This document shows, one piece after another, positions 54,388 to 62,159 of a stretch of DNA of 64,000 nucleotides (positions within the stretch are counted from its first letter, which is position 1; each line of letters starts with the position of its first letter). The position numbers and the translations under genes are program-made. The stretch is from Marinobacter sp. es.048 (GTDB lineage: Bacteria; Pseudomonadota; Gammaproteobacteria; Pseudomonadales; Oleiphilaceae): NCBI RefSeq assembly GCF_900188435.1, contig NZ_FYFA01000001.1, positions 992,001 to 1,056,000 of the forward strand, read 5' to 3'. Below the pieces are notes generated by a model. That model made no database searches. It was not told the DNA's origin and saw nothing but the letters and a program-made list of their open reading frames with translations.

Positions 54388-56334
54388 ATGCTGCCTTTCC
54401 GGCTGATCGACCGAATGAAATTCATACTGGAGCGACAACTCGTAAAGGGAGCGGGGTTTCAGCTCCTTGTGGTCGGTGTGTTTATCGGCCTGATCTCGCT
54501 GATCGGCGGCCTTTTGGTGGTTCCCCAGGGCGGGGACTTCGAAGAGCCGGGCTCGGCCATCTGGTGGGCTTTCCTGAGGCTGACCGACCCCGGGTATCTG
54601 GGGGACGATGTGGGGACCTGGCAGCGCTTTGTCTCCACCCTGCTGACCATCAGTGGTTATGTGGTGTTCATGGGTACCCTGGTGGCCATCCTGACACGGT
54701 GGTTGATTGCCAAAATGGCGGACCTCGAGCGGGGTCTCACACCAGTGACTCTTAAAAACCATGTGGTGGTGCTGGGCTGGACCAGCCAGACCCTGCCGCT
54801 GCTCTCCGAGTTGTTGGGTTCCAGTGGCCGGATGAAACGTTTTTTGGAAAAACACGATGCCCAGAAGCTGAACCTCGTCGTGCTGTCGGAAGACGCCTCT
54901 GCGGCCCAGGTGCATGAGCTGCGCAGCGAACCGGGTATCGGGCGCAGAGCCCGCCAGATCATCCTGCGTTCAGGGTCGGCAATCCAGCCGGATGCCCTGC
55001 ATCGGGTAGCTTGCCTGGATGCTGCTGCGGTTATCGTGCCCAGCGCAGCTCATGAGGCTGGCAGCCTGGTGACTTCGGATGTGGAAACGGTCAAGGCACT
55101 GCTTTCCATTGCCGCCCAGGCCAGGCACTTTCAGGCTTCTTTGCCTTTCGTCGTGGCTGAGATCCAGGACGTGCGTAAGCTCCCCGTGATTGAGCGGGCC
55201 TATCCCGGAGCAGTAGAGGTTGTGGCCGGCGATGCCACCATCAGTCGACTGATGGTTCAGAACATTCTGCATCCCGGTCTGTCGGAAGTGTTCAACGAAC
55301 TGCTAACCGCCGGTGAGGGAAATGAAATCTATATCCGGGGCGGAGAATCGCTGGCGGGGATGACACTTGGCGAGCTGGCCGCGGCCCGGCCCGAGGTTAT
55401 TGTGCTGGGGCTTCTGAAACGGCGTGGTACAGGCTGGGACGTCCAGCTGTTGGCACCATCACACTCACCCATTGAATCGGCCGATCGAGTGGTCATCATG
55501 GCCCGGGACTACTCAGAGACGGAGCCAAATCCCAAAAAGGTAGCCTTGCCAGAGCTGGTGAGAGGGCAAGCGGTGCGCGTTGACCGGCCTGCCGTCCAGA
55601 TGAATCACCGGGTTCTGGTGTTGGGCTGGAACCGACGGGTGCCCAGCCTGATCGCGGAATTCCTCAGCTACGGACACCGTCATTTTGAAGTGGATCTGGT
55701 TTCCGTGGTTCCGAAAACTGAACGGGAACAGGCCATTGCCCAATACGTTGATAATGCTGAACGCCTGACCTGTCGGCATATCGAGGCGGATTACATGGTG
55801 GAGGGCGAGCTCCGCCGGATAGGGCCGGCGGGCTACGATACCGTGATCCTGCTGAGCAGCGACCGACTGGCCTCAGGCGAAGAGGCCGATGCCCGGGCGA
55901 TGGTGGGTTACCTCCAACTTGAGGACATCCTGGCCGATTTTGCCCGGAGGCCACAGCTGATTATGGAACTTAGCGATCCTGACAACCGGCACCTGTTGGA
56001 TGGACGCCAGAGTGAGATGATGATCAGCCCCATGATTCTGAGTCATGTTCTGGCTCAGGTGGCGTTGCGGCGGGAGCTCCGCATCGTGCTGGATGAACTG
56101 TTCACCGTTGGCGGTGCCGAGATCCAGTTCCGGGACCCGGCAGATTATCCCTTGCCGGCCAGTGCGACCTTTCAGGTGCTGGAAAAAACGGTAGCGTCAG
56201 AAGGTGAGCTGGCACTCGGGATATTTCGGAACAGTGCCAATGAACATGGACGCCACCTGCAGCTGAACCCGCCCCGAAAGGACTACATGGAGTTACAGCC
56301 GGGTGACCGGCTGGTGGTATTGTGCCTGACCTGA
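54388..56334 (+). CDS. CASTOR/POLLUX-like ion channel with two RCK domains
   Basis: A 648-residue protein with two hydrophobic helices (about residues 22-45 and 82-108) flanking a pore-like segment AFLRLTDPGYLGD. Two RCK/TrkA-N-like Rossmann domains follow (HVVVLGWTSQTLPLL and HRVLVLGWNRRVPSLI), with TrkA-C-like parts (SLAGMTLGEL, MELQPGDRLVVL). The double RCK and pore resemble CASTOR/POLLUX nuclear channels. The filter differs from the K-channel TVGYG, so ion selectivity is open. AGAGGA precedes the ATG. Confidence 0.83.
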   Translation: MLPFRLIDRMKFILERQLVKGAGFQLLVVGVFIGLISLIGGLLVVPQGGDFEEPGSAIWWAFLRLTDPGYLGDDVGTWQRFVSTLLTISGYVVFMGTLVAILTRWLIAKMADLERGLTPVTLKNHVVVLGWTSQTLPLLSELLGSSGRMKRFLEKHDAQKLNLVVLSEDASAAQVHELRSEPGIGRRARQIILRSGSAIQPDALHRVACLDAAAVIVPSAAHEAGSLVTSDVETVKALLSIAAQARHFQASLPFVVAEIQDVRKLPVIERAYPGAVEVVAGDATISRLMVQNILHPGLSEVFNELLTAGEGNEIYIRGGESLAGMTLGELAAARPEVIVLGLLKRRGTGWDVQLLAPSHSPIESADRVVIMARDYSETEPNPKKVALPELVRGQAVRVDRPAVQMNHRVLVLGWNRRVPSLIAEFLSYGHRHFEVDLVSVVPKTEREQAIAQYVDNAERLTCRHIEADYMVEGELRRIGPAGYDTVILLSSDRLASGEEADARAMVGYLQLEDILADFARRPQLIMELSDPDNRHLLDGRQSEMMISPMILSHVLAQVALRRELRIVLDELFTVGGAEIQFRDPADYPLPASATFQVLEKTVASEGELALGIFRNSANEHGRHLQLNPPRKDYMELQPGDRLVVLCLT

Positions 56335-56341
56335 TCGTGCT

Positions 56342-56731
56342 TCAGTCGATGCTGTCCAGCAGTGCTGCCATGATGTCGTCCATGACCACAAAGCCTTTCA
56401 GGTCATTGTCGGCCAGCACCAGAAGACGCTTTACCCGGTATTTGCTCATCAGGCTGGCCGCGTGTCGGACGTTCAGATTCTCGCCAACGCTGATGACGGG
56501 CTTGGCGCAGGCGTCGTAAACGTTCAGAAGGTCGATGTCGCCGTCTTCTGCGATCACGGTTTTCAGCACGTTGGTATAGGTGATCAGGCCCCAGGCATCG
56601 TGCTCGCTTGTCTTTTCCACCACCAGCGATTTTACAGAGTGCTGTTTCATCTGTGACAGCGCCTCACGGATGCTGGCAAACGGAGAGATGGTCATTACAT
56701 CGCGCACCATTACATCTTTGACCAGTTTCAT
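56342..56731 (-). CDS. CBS-domain pair protein
   Basis: A 129-residue protein made of two CBS repeats: VRDVMTISPFASIREAL...VEKTSEHDAWGLITYTNV, and VYDACAKPVISVGENLNVRHAA...LADNDLKGFVVMDDI. Such Bateman modules bind adenine nucleotides. It ends the three-gene minus-strand operon DUF1538-PII-like-CBS, 13 bases after the PII-like stop, and probably acts as the energy sensor for the transporter-like DUF1538 protein; that is inference. Confidence 0.88.
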   Translation of the reverse strand: MKLVKDVMVRDVMTISPFASIREALSQMKQHSVKSLVVEKTSEHDAWGLITYTNVLKTVIAEDGDIDLLNVYDACAKPVISVGENLNVRHAASLMSKYRVKRLLVLADNDLKGFVVMDDIMAALLDSID

Positions 56732-56744
56732 GGCTGTTCTCCGG

Positions 56745-57095
56745 TTACAGTGAATCTTTCAGGTGTTGTTCGAATTTCTCGACCTGGGACATGTCGATCC
56801 CGCCCAGGTGTTCCAGGGGAAGCGTGAACACCAGTCCCTTTGAATCCTTATGCTCGGGCATGAGTATCTTCTGGATGACTTTCAGAATGTCGAGCGAGAG
56901 GCCCTTCTCCAACACCATCAGCAGAACGCTCTGGCTGCCGTCGTAGGTCAGGCCGAAGAAGGTTTTCTTCGCGGTGTTACTGATACCGCGACCGGGAAGC
57001 ACCGTGATACCGCCGGCGCCAAGGTCTCTCGCGGCATCAACGCAGTCCTGCTCCTGATTCTCGGGAACAATTGCAACCAGAACCGAAAATTTCAT
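56745..57095 (-). CDS. PII-like signalling protein
   Basis: A 116-residue protein with the ferredoxin-like beta-alpha-beta fold of PII relatives: MKFSVLVAIVPENQEQDCVDAARDLGAGGITVLPGRG, then SVLLMVLEKG and the C-terminal segment. It lacks the canonical PII uridylylation T-loop tyrosine context and so is not GlnB/GlnK. Its ATG overlaps the DUF1538 stop by four bases (ATGA), so the pair is translationally coupled. This recalls transporter-PII pairs such as AmtB-GlnK and SbtA-SbtB. Confidence 0.78.
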   Translation of the reverse strand: MKFSVLVAIVPENQEQDCVDAARDLGAGGITVLPGRGISNTAKKTFFGLTYDGSQSVLLMVLEKGLSLDILKVIQKILMPEHKDSKGLVFTLPLEHLGGIDMSQVEKFEQHLKDSL

Positions 57096-58585
57096 GAGTC
57101 TGTTTTCCTCTGCTTGGCAAGCATTTCAACAATGATGGCGTAGCTCATCACCGTCACAATCGGAAAGATGGAGGCGAAGGCAATCAGTCCGAACCCGTCG
57201 ATCAGCACGTTACGGCCTTCAATGCTGCTGGCCAGCCCAATCCCCAGTGCGGTCACCAGAGGTACGGTAACCTCGGAGGTGGTAACCCCGCCAAGATCGT
57301 ACGCCAGTGGGATAATGTATCTCGGGGCCAACGCCGTCAGGATGATGACCAGAATATAGCCGCCAATAATGTAATGGTGAATGGAATCGCCACTGATAAT
57401 CCGGTGGACACCAAGGGTGATCCCCACAGCGACACCGACCGCCACAATAATCCTGATGGCGTTGCCGTTTATGGTACCGGCGGCTGCCTGTTCAGCCTGG
57501 TGTCCGATTGCGATCAACGCGGGTTCGGCCATGGTGGTAGCGAATCCGATCATGAAGGCGAAAAGATAGACGAAGACGAAGCCCTCCATGCTCATCAACT
57601 GCCGGGCCATACTGGTGCCGATCGGGAACAGGCCGAGTTTCAGGCCGACCACGAAGGCGTAGAGTCCCAGCACCACCAGCGCAAAACCGAACAGGACCCT
57701 GCGAGGGTTGGTCAGCCCCCGGCGCAACACCAGGTACTGGAAGAACAGAATAGTGAGAATGATGGGTAGTACATCCCGGATCATGCCGGCAAGGTCGAGG
57801 AGCATGGTCAGCAGAACGGGAGTCTGATCGGCTGTCCCATCCTGGATCAGGGTTGGCACCGTGGTCGGATCGGCGGTCATACCGGAGTAGACAACAATCC
57901 CGTAAAGCTGAACGGTGATCATGGGAACCATCACAGCGAGGGCAACCAGTCCGAAACCGTCCAGCAGGGGGTTGCGGCCCCGAATGGAGGCTGCCAGACC
58001 AATGCCCAGGGCTGCGATCAGGGGAACGGTAACAATGTTGGTGGTCACGCCGCCGGAATCGTAGGCAAGGCCGACAATCTCGGGCGGCGCGAACCAGGTG
58101 ATCACCACCACCACGATGTAGCCGATGATCATGAACCAGTGCAGCGGGTAACCAAAGATGGTTCTGAATACGCCCAGGGCAACTACCAGCCCGACAGAAA
58201 CCGCCACGAGTATCCTGAGCGTCAGGGCCTTTATCTTGCCCTCACTGATTTCCTCCGCCTGTTGGGCCACGGCAATCAGCGCTGGCTCTGCCACCACGGC
58301 AGAAAAGCCCATTGCGAAGCCGAACGACAAGAGAACCGGCACAGAGCCCTTGCGGGCAAACTGATTGGACAGGCTTTTGCCGACCGGGAATATGCTCAGT
58401 TCAAGACCCTGGAGGAAAAGGGCAACACCGACAGCCACGATCAGCAGACCTGCTGCCATCGCAAGCGTGTTGTCCGGCATTTGCCGGAGAATAACGAGCT
58501 GGAAGAAGGCAACGACGGCGATGATCGGAAACAGGTTCTTCAGGGCGTGCAAAAGGGAGTGACTGAAAGCTCGCAGATAGAACAC
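57092..58585 (-). CDS. DUF1538 membrane protein (duplicated)
   Basis: A 497-residue polytopic protein with two copies of DUF1538 (about residues 1-235 and 255-490). The repeats share GVALFLQGLELSIFPVG / GLYAFVVGLKLGLFPIG, AEPALIAVAQQAEE / AEPALIAIGHQAEQ, and YDSGGVTTNIVTVPLIAALG / YDLGGVTTSEVTVPLVTALG. The inverted or tandem duplication and buried Glu/Asp positions suggest a transporter, but none has been assigned with certainty here. It heads an operon with PII-like and CBS genes. Confidence 0.85.
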   Translation of the reverse strand: MFYLRAFSHSLLHALKNLFPIIAVVAFFQLVILRQMPDNTLAMAAGLLIVAVGVALFLQGLELSIFPVGKSLSNQFARKGSVPVLLSFGFAMGFSAVVAEPALIAVAQQAEEISEGKIKALTLRILVAVSVGLVVALGVFRTIFGYPLHWFMIIGYIVVVVITWFAPPEIVGLAYDSGGVTTNIVTVPLIAALGIGLAASIRGRNPLLDGFGLVALAVMVPMITVQLYGIVVYSGMTADPTTVPTLIQDGTADQTPVLLTMLLDLAGMIRDVLPIILTILFFQYLVLRRGLTNPRRVLFGFALVVLGLYAFVVGLKLGLFPIGTSMARQLMSMEGFVFVYLFAFMIGFATTMAEPALIAIGHQAEQAAAGTINGNAIRIIVAVGVAVGITLGVHRIISGDSIHHYIIGGYILVIILTALAPRYIIPLAYDLGGVTTSEVTVPLVTALGIGLASSIEGRNVLIDGFGLIAFASIFPIVTVMSYAIIVEMLAKQRKTDS

Positions 58586-58626
58586 TGTTTGCGCCTGGTG
58601 GGTTCGGGTGGGACGTGCTCACTGAT

Positions 58627-58648
58627 AACAGTAACAATAGCTACTGTT
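58627..58648. promoter_or_regulatory. inverted repeat in the DUF1538-aceA intergenic region
   Basis: AACAGTA (58627-58633) and TACTGTT (58642-58648) form a perfect inverted repeat with an 8-base spacer. The 278-base gap separates divergent transcripts for DUF1538 and aceA. The lower part (58700-58745) is AT rich, with AAATTT repeated around ATTATA. It is a candidate site for a dimeric regulator; no family is assigned. Confidence 0.4.
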
Positions 58649-58863
58649 CCGGTGTTGATCCAACTCAAAAATGAGGCTTTCTGAGCATTCACCAGAAAAA
58701 TGCTGAAAATAGATCATATAAATTTCAATTATAAATTTGAAACCACTAAAGTAACCATCAACGTCAGCGCTTAGCTCAAAAAGTGAGCAGGTGGTTGGCT
58801 TCGGAAGTGGCCGTACGCTTCTCCGCATCGACTTTGAAAACCAACGTAGAAAGGATTGAGACC

Positions 58864-60456
58864 ATGCCCTACGCACAAGACGTTGACCAGATCGCTTCCC
58901 TGTTGAAGCAGCATCCGACCTGGAACGCCATCAACCCGAAGCACGCCGCTCGCATGCGCGCCCAGAACAAGTTCAAGACTGGTCTGGACATCGCCAAGTA
59001 CACCGCCAAGATCATGCGCGAAGACATGGCGAACTACGACAACGACACTTCCCAGTACACCCAGTCCCTGGGTTGCTGGCACGGCTTCATCGGTCAGCAG
59101 AAGATGCTGTCCATCAAGAAGCACTTCGGTACCACCAAGCGTCGTTACCTGTACCTGTCTGGCTGGATGGTTGCTGCACTGCGTTCCGAGTTCGGTCCGC
59201 TGCCTGACCAGTCCATGCACGAGAAGACTGCCGTATCTGGCCTGATCGAAGAGCTTTACACCTTCCTGCGTCAGGCGGATGCCTGGGAACTCAACCATCT
59301 TTTCCGCGCGCTGGAAGAAGCCGAGAATGCTGGCGACAACGCCAAGGCCGAAGAGCTGATCAAGCAGATCGATAGCCATGAAACTCACGTTGTGCCGATC
59401 ATCGCCGACATTGACGCTGGTTTCGGCAACGCCGAAGCGACCTACCTGCTGGCCAAACAGATGATCGAAGCGGGTGCCTGTTGCATCCAGATCGAGAACC
59501 AGGTCTCTGACGAGAAGCAGTGTGGTCACCAGGACGGCAAGGTAACTGTTCCCCACGCCGACTTCCTGTCCAAGATCAACGCCGTTCGTCTGGCGTTCCT
59601 GGAGCTGGGTGTGGACGACGGTGTTATTGTTGCCCGTACCGACTCCCTGGGCGCTGGCCTGACCCAGAAAATTGCCGTGACCAACGAGCCGGGCGATCTG
59701 GGCGACCAGTACAACAGCTTCATCGACGGTGAAGTGATCGAGAAGGCAGAAGACATCAACAACGGGGACGTTGTGATCAAGCAGAACGGTCAGCTGGTTC
59801 GTCCGAAGCGTCTGGCGTCTGGCCTGTTCCAGTTCAAGCCTGGCACTGGCGAAGACCGTGTTGTTCTGGACTGCATCACCAGCCTGCAGAACGGCGCAGA
59901 CCTGCTGTGGATCGAGACCGAGAAGCCTCATGTTGGCCAGATCGCGGCCATGGTTAACCGAATCAAGGAAGTCGTTCCCGATGCCAAGCTGGTTTACAAC
60001 AACAGCCCGTCTTTCAACTGGACCCTGAACTTCCGTCAGCAGGTATTTGACGCATGGAAGGAAGAAGGCAAGGACGTTTCTGCCTACGACCGCGCCAAGC
60101 TGATGAGCGAAGAGTACGACAACACCGAGCTGGGTCAGCTGGCTGACGAGTGGTGCCGTAACTTCCAGCGTGATGGTTCACGCGAAGCAGGTATCTTCCA
60201 CCACCTGATCACGCTGCCGACCTACCACACCGCAGCCCTGTCTACCGACAACCTGGCCAAGGGTTACTTCGGTGACGAAGGCATGCTGGCCTACGTGGCT
60301 GGTGTACAGCGCAAGGAGATCCGTCAGGGTATCGCCACCGTCAAGCACCAGGACATGGCTGGTTCCAACATCGGTGACGACCACAAGGAATTCTTCGCTG
60401 GTGAAGCGGCTCTGAAGGCCGGTGGTAAAGACAACACCATGAACCAGTTCGGTTAA
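58864..60456 (+). CDS. aceA: isocitrate lyase
   Basis: This enzyme splits isocitrate into glyoxylate and succinate, opening the glyoxylate shunt for growth on acetate or fatty acids. The 530-residue protein has the catalytic KQCGHQDGK (Cys near residue 220), IIADIDAGFGN, CCIQIENQVSDEKQ, and the NNSPSFNWT segment. The length and CGH context match the long Pseudomonas-type enzyme, not the ~430-residue E. coli type. The codon use looks biased toward C-ending codons, as for a highly expressed gene. ATG at 58864 (MPYAQDV) is preferred. The gene is monocistronic with its own terminator. Confidence 0.95.
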   Translation: MPYAQDVDQIASLLKQHPTWNAINPKHAARMRAQNKFKTGLDIAKYTAKIMREDMANYDNDTSQYTQSLGCWHGFIGQQKMLSIKKHFGTTKRRYLYLSGWMVAALRSEFGPLPDQSMHEKTAVSGLIEELYTFLRQADAWELNHLFRALEEAENAGDNAKAEELIKQIDSHETHVVPIIADIDAGFGNAEATYLLAKQMIEAGACCIQIENQVSDEKQCGHQDGKVTVPHADFLSKINAVRLAFLELGVDDGVIVARTDSLGAGLTQKIAVTNEPGDLGDQYNSFIDGEVIEKAEDINNGDVVIKQNGQLVRPKRLASGLFQFKPGTGEDRVVLDCITSLQNGADLLWIETEKPHVGQIAAMVNRIKEVVPDAKLVYNNSPSFNWTLNFRQQVFDAWKEEGKDVSAYDRAKLMSEEYDNTELGQLADEWCRNFQRDGSREAGIFHHLITLPTYHTAALSTDNLAKGYFGDEGMLAYVAGVQRKEIRQGIATVKHQDMAGSNIGDDHKEFFAGEAALKAGGKDNTMNQFG

Positions 60457-60508
60457 TCGACGGTTCAGATGTTGCTGAGGCGGGCCCGAAGGTTCGCTTC
60501 AATCCAAA

Positions 60509-60540
60509 AAAACCCCGCCTTGAGCGGGGTTTTGTTTTTT
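60509..60540 (+). terminator. rho-independent terminator after aceA
   Basis: CCCCGC (60513-60518) pairs with GCGGGG (60524-60529) around CTTGA, extended by A/T pairs (60509-60512 with 60530-60533), and followed by a T-rich run. It ends aceA transcription. The A-run on the other side makes it potentially bidirectional. Confidence 0.9.
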
Positions 60541-60619
60541 TTGACACCGTGTATTTCGTGTATGTTTCTGTAATGACGGCATAATCCGCTTGTGTCCTGC
60601 TTTTTGTTTACCCTCCCTG

Positions 60620-60641
60620 TTTCATTCCTGAAACAGTTTCA
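60620..60641. promoter_or_regulatory. overlapping GTTTCA/TGAAAC palindromes, possible enhancer site
   Basis: GTTTCA-TTCC-TGAAAC at 60620-60635 overlaps TGAAAC-A-GTTTCA at 60629-60641, giving three half-sites in 22 bases. They lie about 110 bases upstream of the predicted sigma-54 start, the usual distance for an enhancer-binding protein. An AT-rich stretch at about 60670-60705 between site and promoter could bind IHF. Function is inferred from spacing. Confidence 0.45.
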
Positions 60642-60722
60642 CCGGTACCGGGGCCGGTTGGTTTTCGACCGAAATAAAGAAAATCTTTTAAAAACAAGCA
60701 CCTGATTCCAGTTTCTCAATTG

Positions 60723-60738
60723 TGGCACGGGAATCGCT
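60723..60738 (+). promoter_or_regulatory. sigma-54 (-24/-12) promoter for the amyloid-like cluster
   Basis: TGGCACG at 60723-60729 and TCGCT at 60734-60738 give TGGCACG-N4-TCGCT, differing at one base from the consensus TGGCACG-N4-TTGCW. The invariant GG and GC are exactly ten bases apart. Transcription should begin near 60749, leaving a leader of about 85 bases before the ATG at 60834. This leader contains inverted repeats (TTGGCTT/AAGCCAA at 60763-60811, inner ACCCG/CGGGT). Confidence 0.7.
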
Positions 60739-60833
60739 CCTCTGTTCTGGCGGGTCTGGACCTTGGCTTACCCGGAGGCTAGCGGGTTGGGTCGGATCCC
60801 TTAAAAGCCAATACTCGAAAAGGAAGCGATATC

Positions 60834-61742
60834 ATGAATACCAAAAAAACACTGCTAGCAGCTGCCATCGCAATGAGTCTGGGTGTTTCCGGTTTTGCCT
60901 ACGCTGACCAGGGTGGTGATGGAGATCCGAATACCAACGCGGACAATACCTCCACGGCTAACAACGACCAATCCGGCAATACTGACTCCGGTAATGACAA
61001 CTCGGATAACACCAATAATTCGGACAATTCCGATAATTCCGATAACAGCACTGATGTGGCCGACTCGTTCAAGATCGCCGACAGTGGGAATGACAATTCG
61101 GACAATACAGACAATTCCGACAACTCGGACAACTCGGATAACAGCACCGATGTTGCCGATGCATTCAAGATAGCGGATACCGCCAACGATAAATCAGACA
61201 ATTCGGATAACTCCGATAATTCGGACAATTCGGATAACAGCACCAGTGTGAACGATTCCTTCAAGATCGCTGACAGTGGTAATGACATGTCCGACAATTC
61301 CGATAATTCCGACAACTCAGATAATTCGGATAACTCCGACAACTCTGATAATTCGGACAACTCGGATAACTCCCTCAACGTAGCGGATAGCGGAAATGAC
61401 AGTTCCGACAATTCCACCAACGTTGCGGACAGTGGAAACACCACTGTGTCCGACAGCGGCAACGACAGTTCCGATAACTCTCTGGCACTGGATCTGGATG
61501 TGTTCCTGAATAACGCAGATCTGGATGGAAGCGTATCGGGTACTGCAACCACCTACGGTGATGCCAATGGCCGAGCTTCCTACACCGAGGTTCGCAACAG
61601 CAACGAAATCTCCGGTGGCTCCGCGAACTACACCGGTGTCGGCGCGTTCGCCCAGAACGCAGGCAATGGCAGCGTTACACAGGCGAACGTCAGTGTAATG
61701 TCCAATCTGTCCACCGGTGGCGACGGTGGCGGCACCCAGTAA
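60834..61742 (+). CDS. exported Asn/Ser/Asp-repeat protein, amyloid or fibre candidate
   Basis: A 302-residue protein with a signal peptide (LLAAAIAMSLGVSGFAYA). The middle (about residues 40-215) is made of NSD tripeptide runs separated by three copies of a FKIAD segment (DSFKIAD, DAFKIAD, DSFKIAD). The longest run is nine SDN units. The C-terminal ~85 residues are different: SGTATTYGDANGRASY, SGGSANYTGVGAFAQNAGNG, then SVTQANVSVMSNL. This tail resembles those of exported repeat proteins in Fap-like clusters. Strongly acidic. GGAAGCG precedes the ATG. It is the first gene after a sigma-54 promoter. Fibre formation is inference; calcium binding by Asp/Asn repeats is an alternative. Confidence 0.7.
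   Translation: MNTKKTLLAAAIAMSLGVSGFAYADQGGDGDPNTNADNTSTANNDQSGNTDSGNDNSDNTNNSDNSDNSDNSTDVADSFKIADSGNDNSDNTDNSDNSDNSDNSTDVADAFKIADTANDKSDNSDNSDNSDNSDNSTSVNDSFKIADSGNDMSDNSDNSDNSDNSDNSDNSDNSDNSDNSLNVADSGNDSSDNSTNVADSGNTTVSDSGNDSSDNSLALDLDVFLNNADLDGSVSGTATTYGDANGRASYTEVRNSNEISGGSANYTGVGAFAQNAGNGSVTQANVSVMSNLSTGGDGGGTQ
61290..61370 (+). repeat. 9-bp coding minisatellite (Ser-Asp-Asn x9)
   Basis: Nine consecutive 9-base units encode SDN, from 61290 to 61370, with synonymous variation between units (TCC/TCG/TCA/TCT and GAC/GAT, AAC/AAT). Shorter runs of the same unit occur at about 61006-61046, 61093-61145 and 61195-61242. Variation in codons indicates selection on protein sequence, while the tandem layout allows unit gain or loss. 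Confidence 0.85.
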
Positions 61743-61796
61743 GGAATCCAGGCCGTGCCCTAACGGGTGCGGCCCGGTTATTCCGGGAGAACTGCC

Positions 61797-62147
61797 ATGG
61801 GTCGCGTTAACAGATGGAAACTGAAGGCTGCCTTGTTGGCGTTATTGTTCACGGCAGCGGGATTGGTTTCAGCCGAGGAGTGGCTGGATGCCGCACCTAT
61901 GTCGGCGGATCAGCTGGCGGATTCAAGTGGTCGCCAGGGAATCCCGATGCAGTGGCAGATTAACGACAACCAGCAAAATGCAAATGTGTCCGATAACCTG
62001 CTGTCGGGAAATGTTGTCACAGGCGATAACAGTATTTCCGACAACGCGTTCGGCAATATGAGCGGGGTTGCCACGGTTATCCAGAACACCGGCAACCAGG
62101 TGGTCATTCAGGACAGTACCCAGATCAACATACTGATCAATCACTGA
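61797..62147 (+). CDS. small exported QN-rich protein
   Basis: A 116-residue protein with signal peptide (ALLALLFTAAGLVSA) followed by EEWLDAAPMSADQLADSSG. The mature C-terminal half is rich in Asn, Gln, Val and Ile: NDNQQNANVSDNLLSGN, then GVATVIQNTGNQVVIQDS and the terminal INILIN. The pattern of alternating hydrophobic and polar residues with spaced Q/N looks like a beta-solenoid or amyloid repeat. GGGAGA precedes the ATG. It lies between the repeat protein and the C39 peptidase. It may be a minor fibre subunit or nucleator; I cannot assign a Fap letter. Confidence 0.68.
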   Translation: MGRVNRWKLKAALLALLFTAAGLVSAEEWLDAAPMSADQLADSSGRQGIPMQWQINDNQQNANVSDNLLSGNVVTGDNSISDNAFGNMSGVATVIQNTGNQVVIQDSTQINILINH

Positions 62148-62159
62148 CGGAGGTGGGCC

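Noticed and set aside
60749..60833. A c-di-GMP-I (GEMM) riboswitch before the repeat protein
   Set aside because: Only one arm shows slight likeness; the conserved GGCAAACC and GGACGCAAAGC parts are absent.
61006..61370. CRISPR array
   Set aside because: The repeats are contiguous 9-bp units within an open frame, with no spacers and no cas genes.
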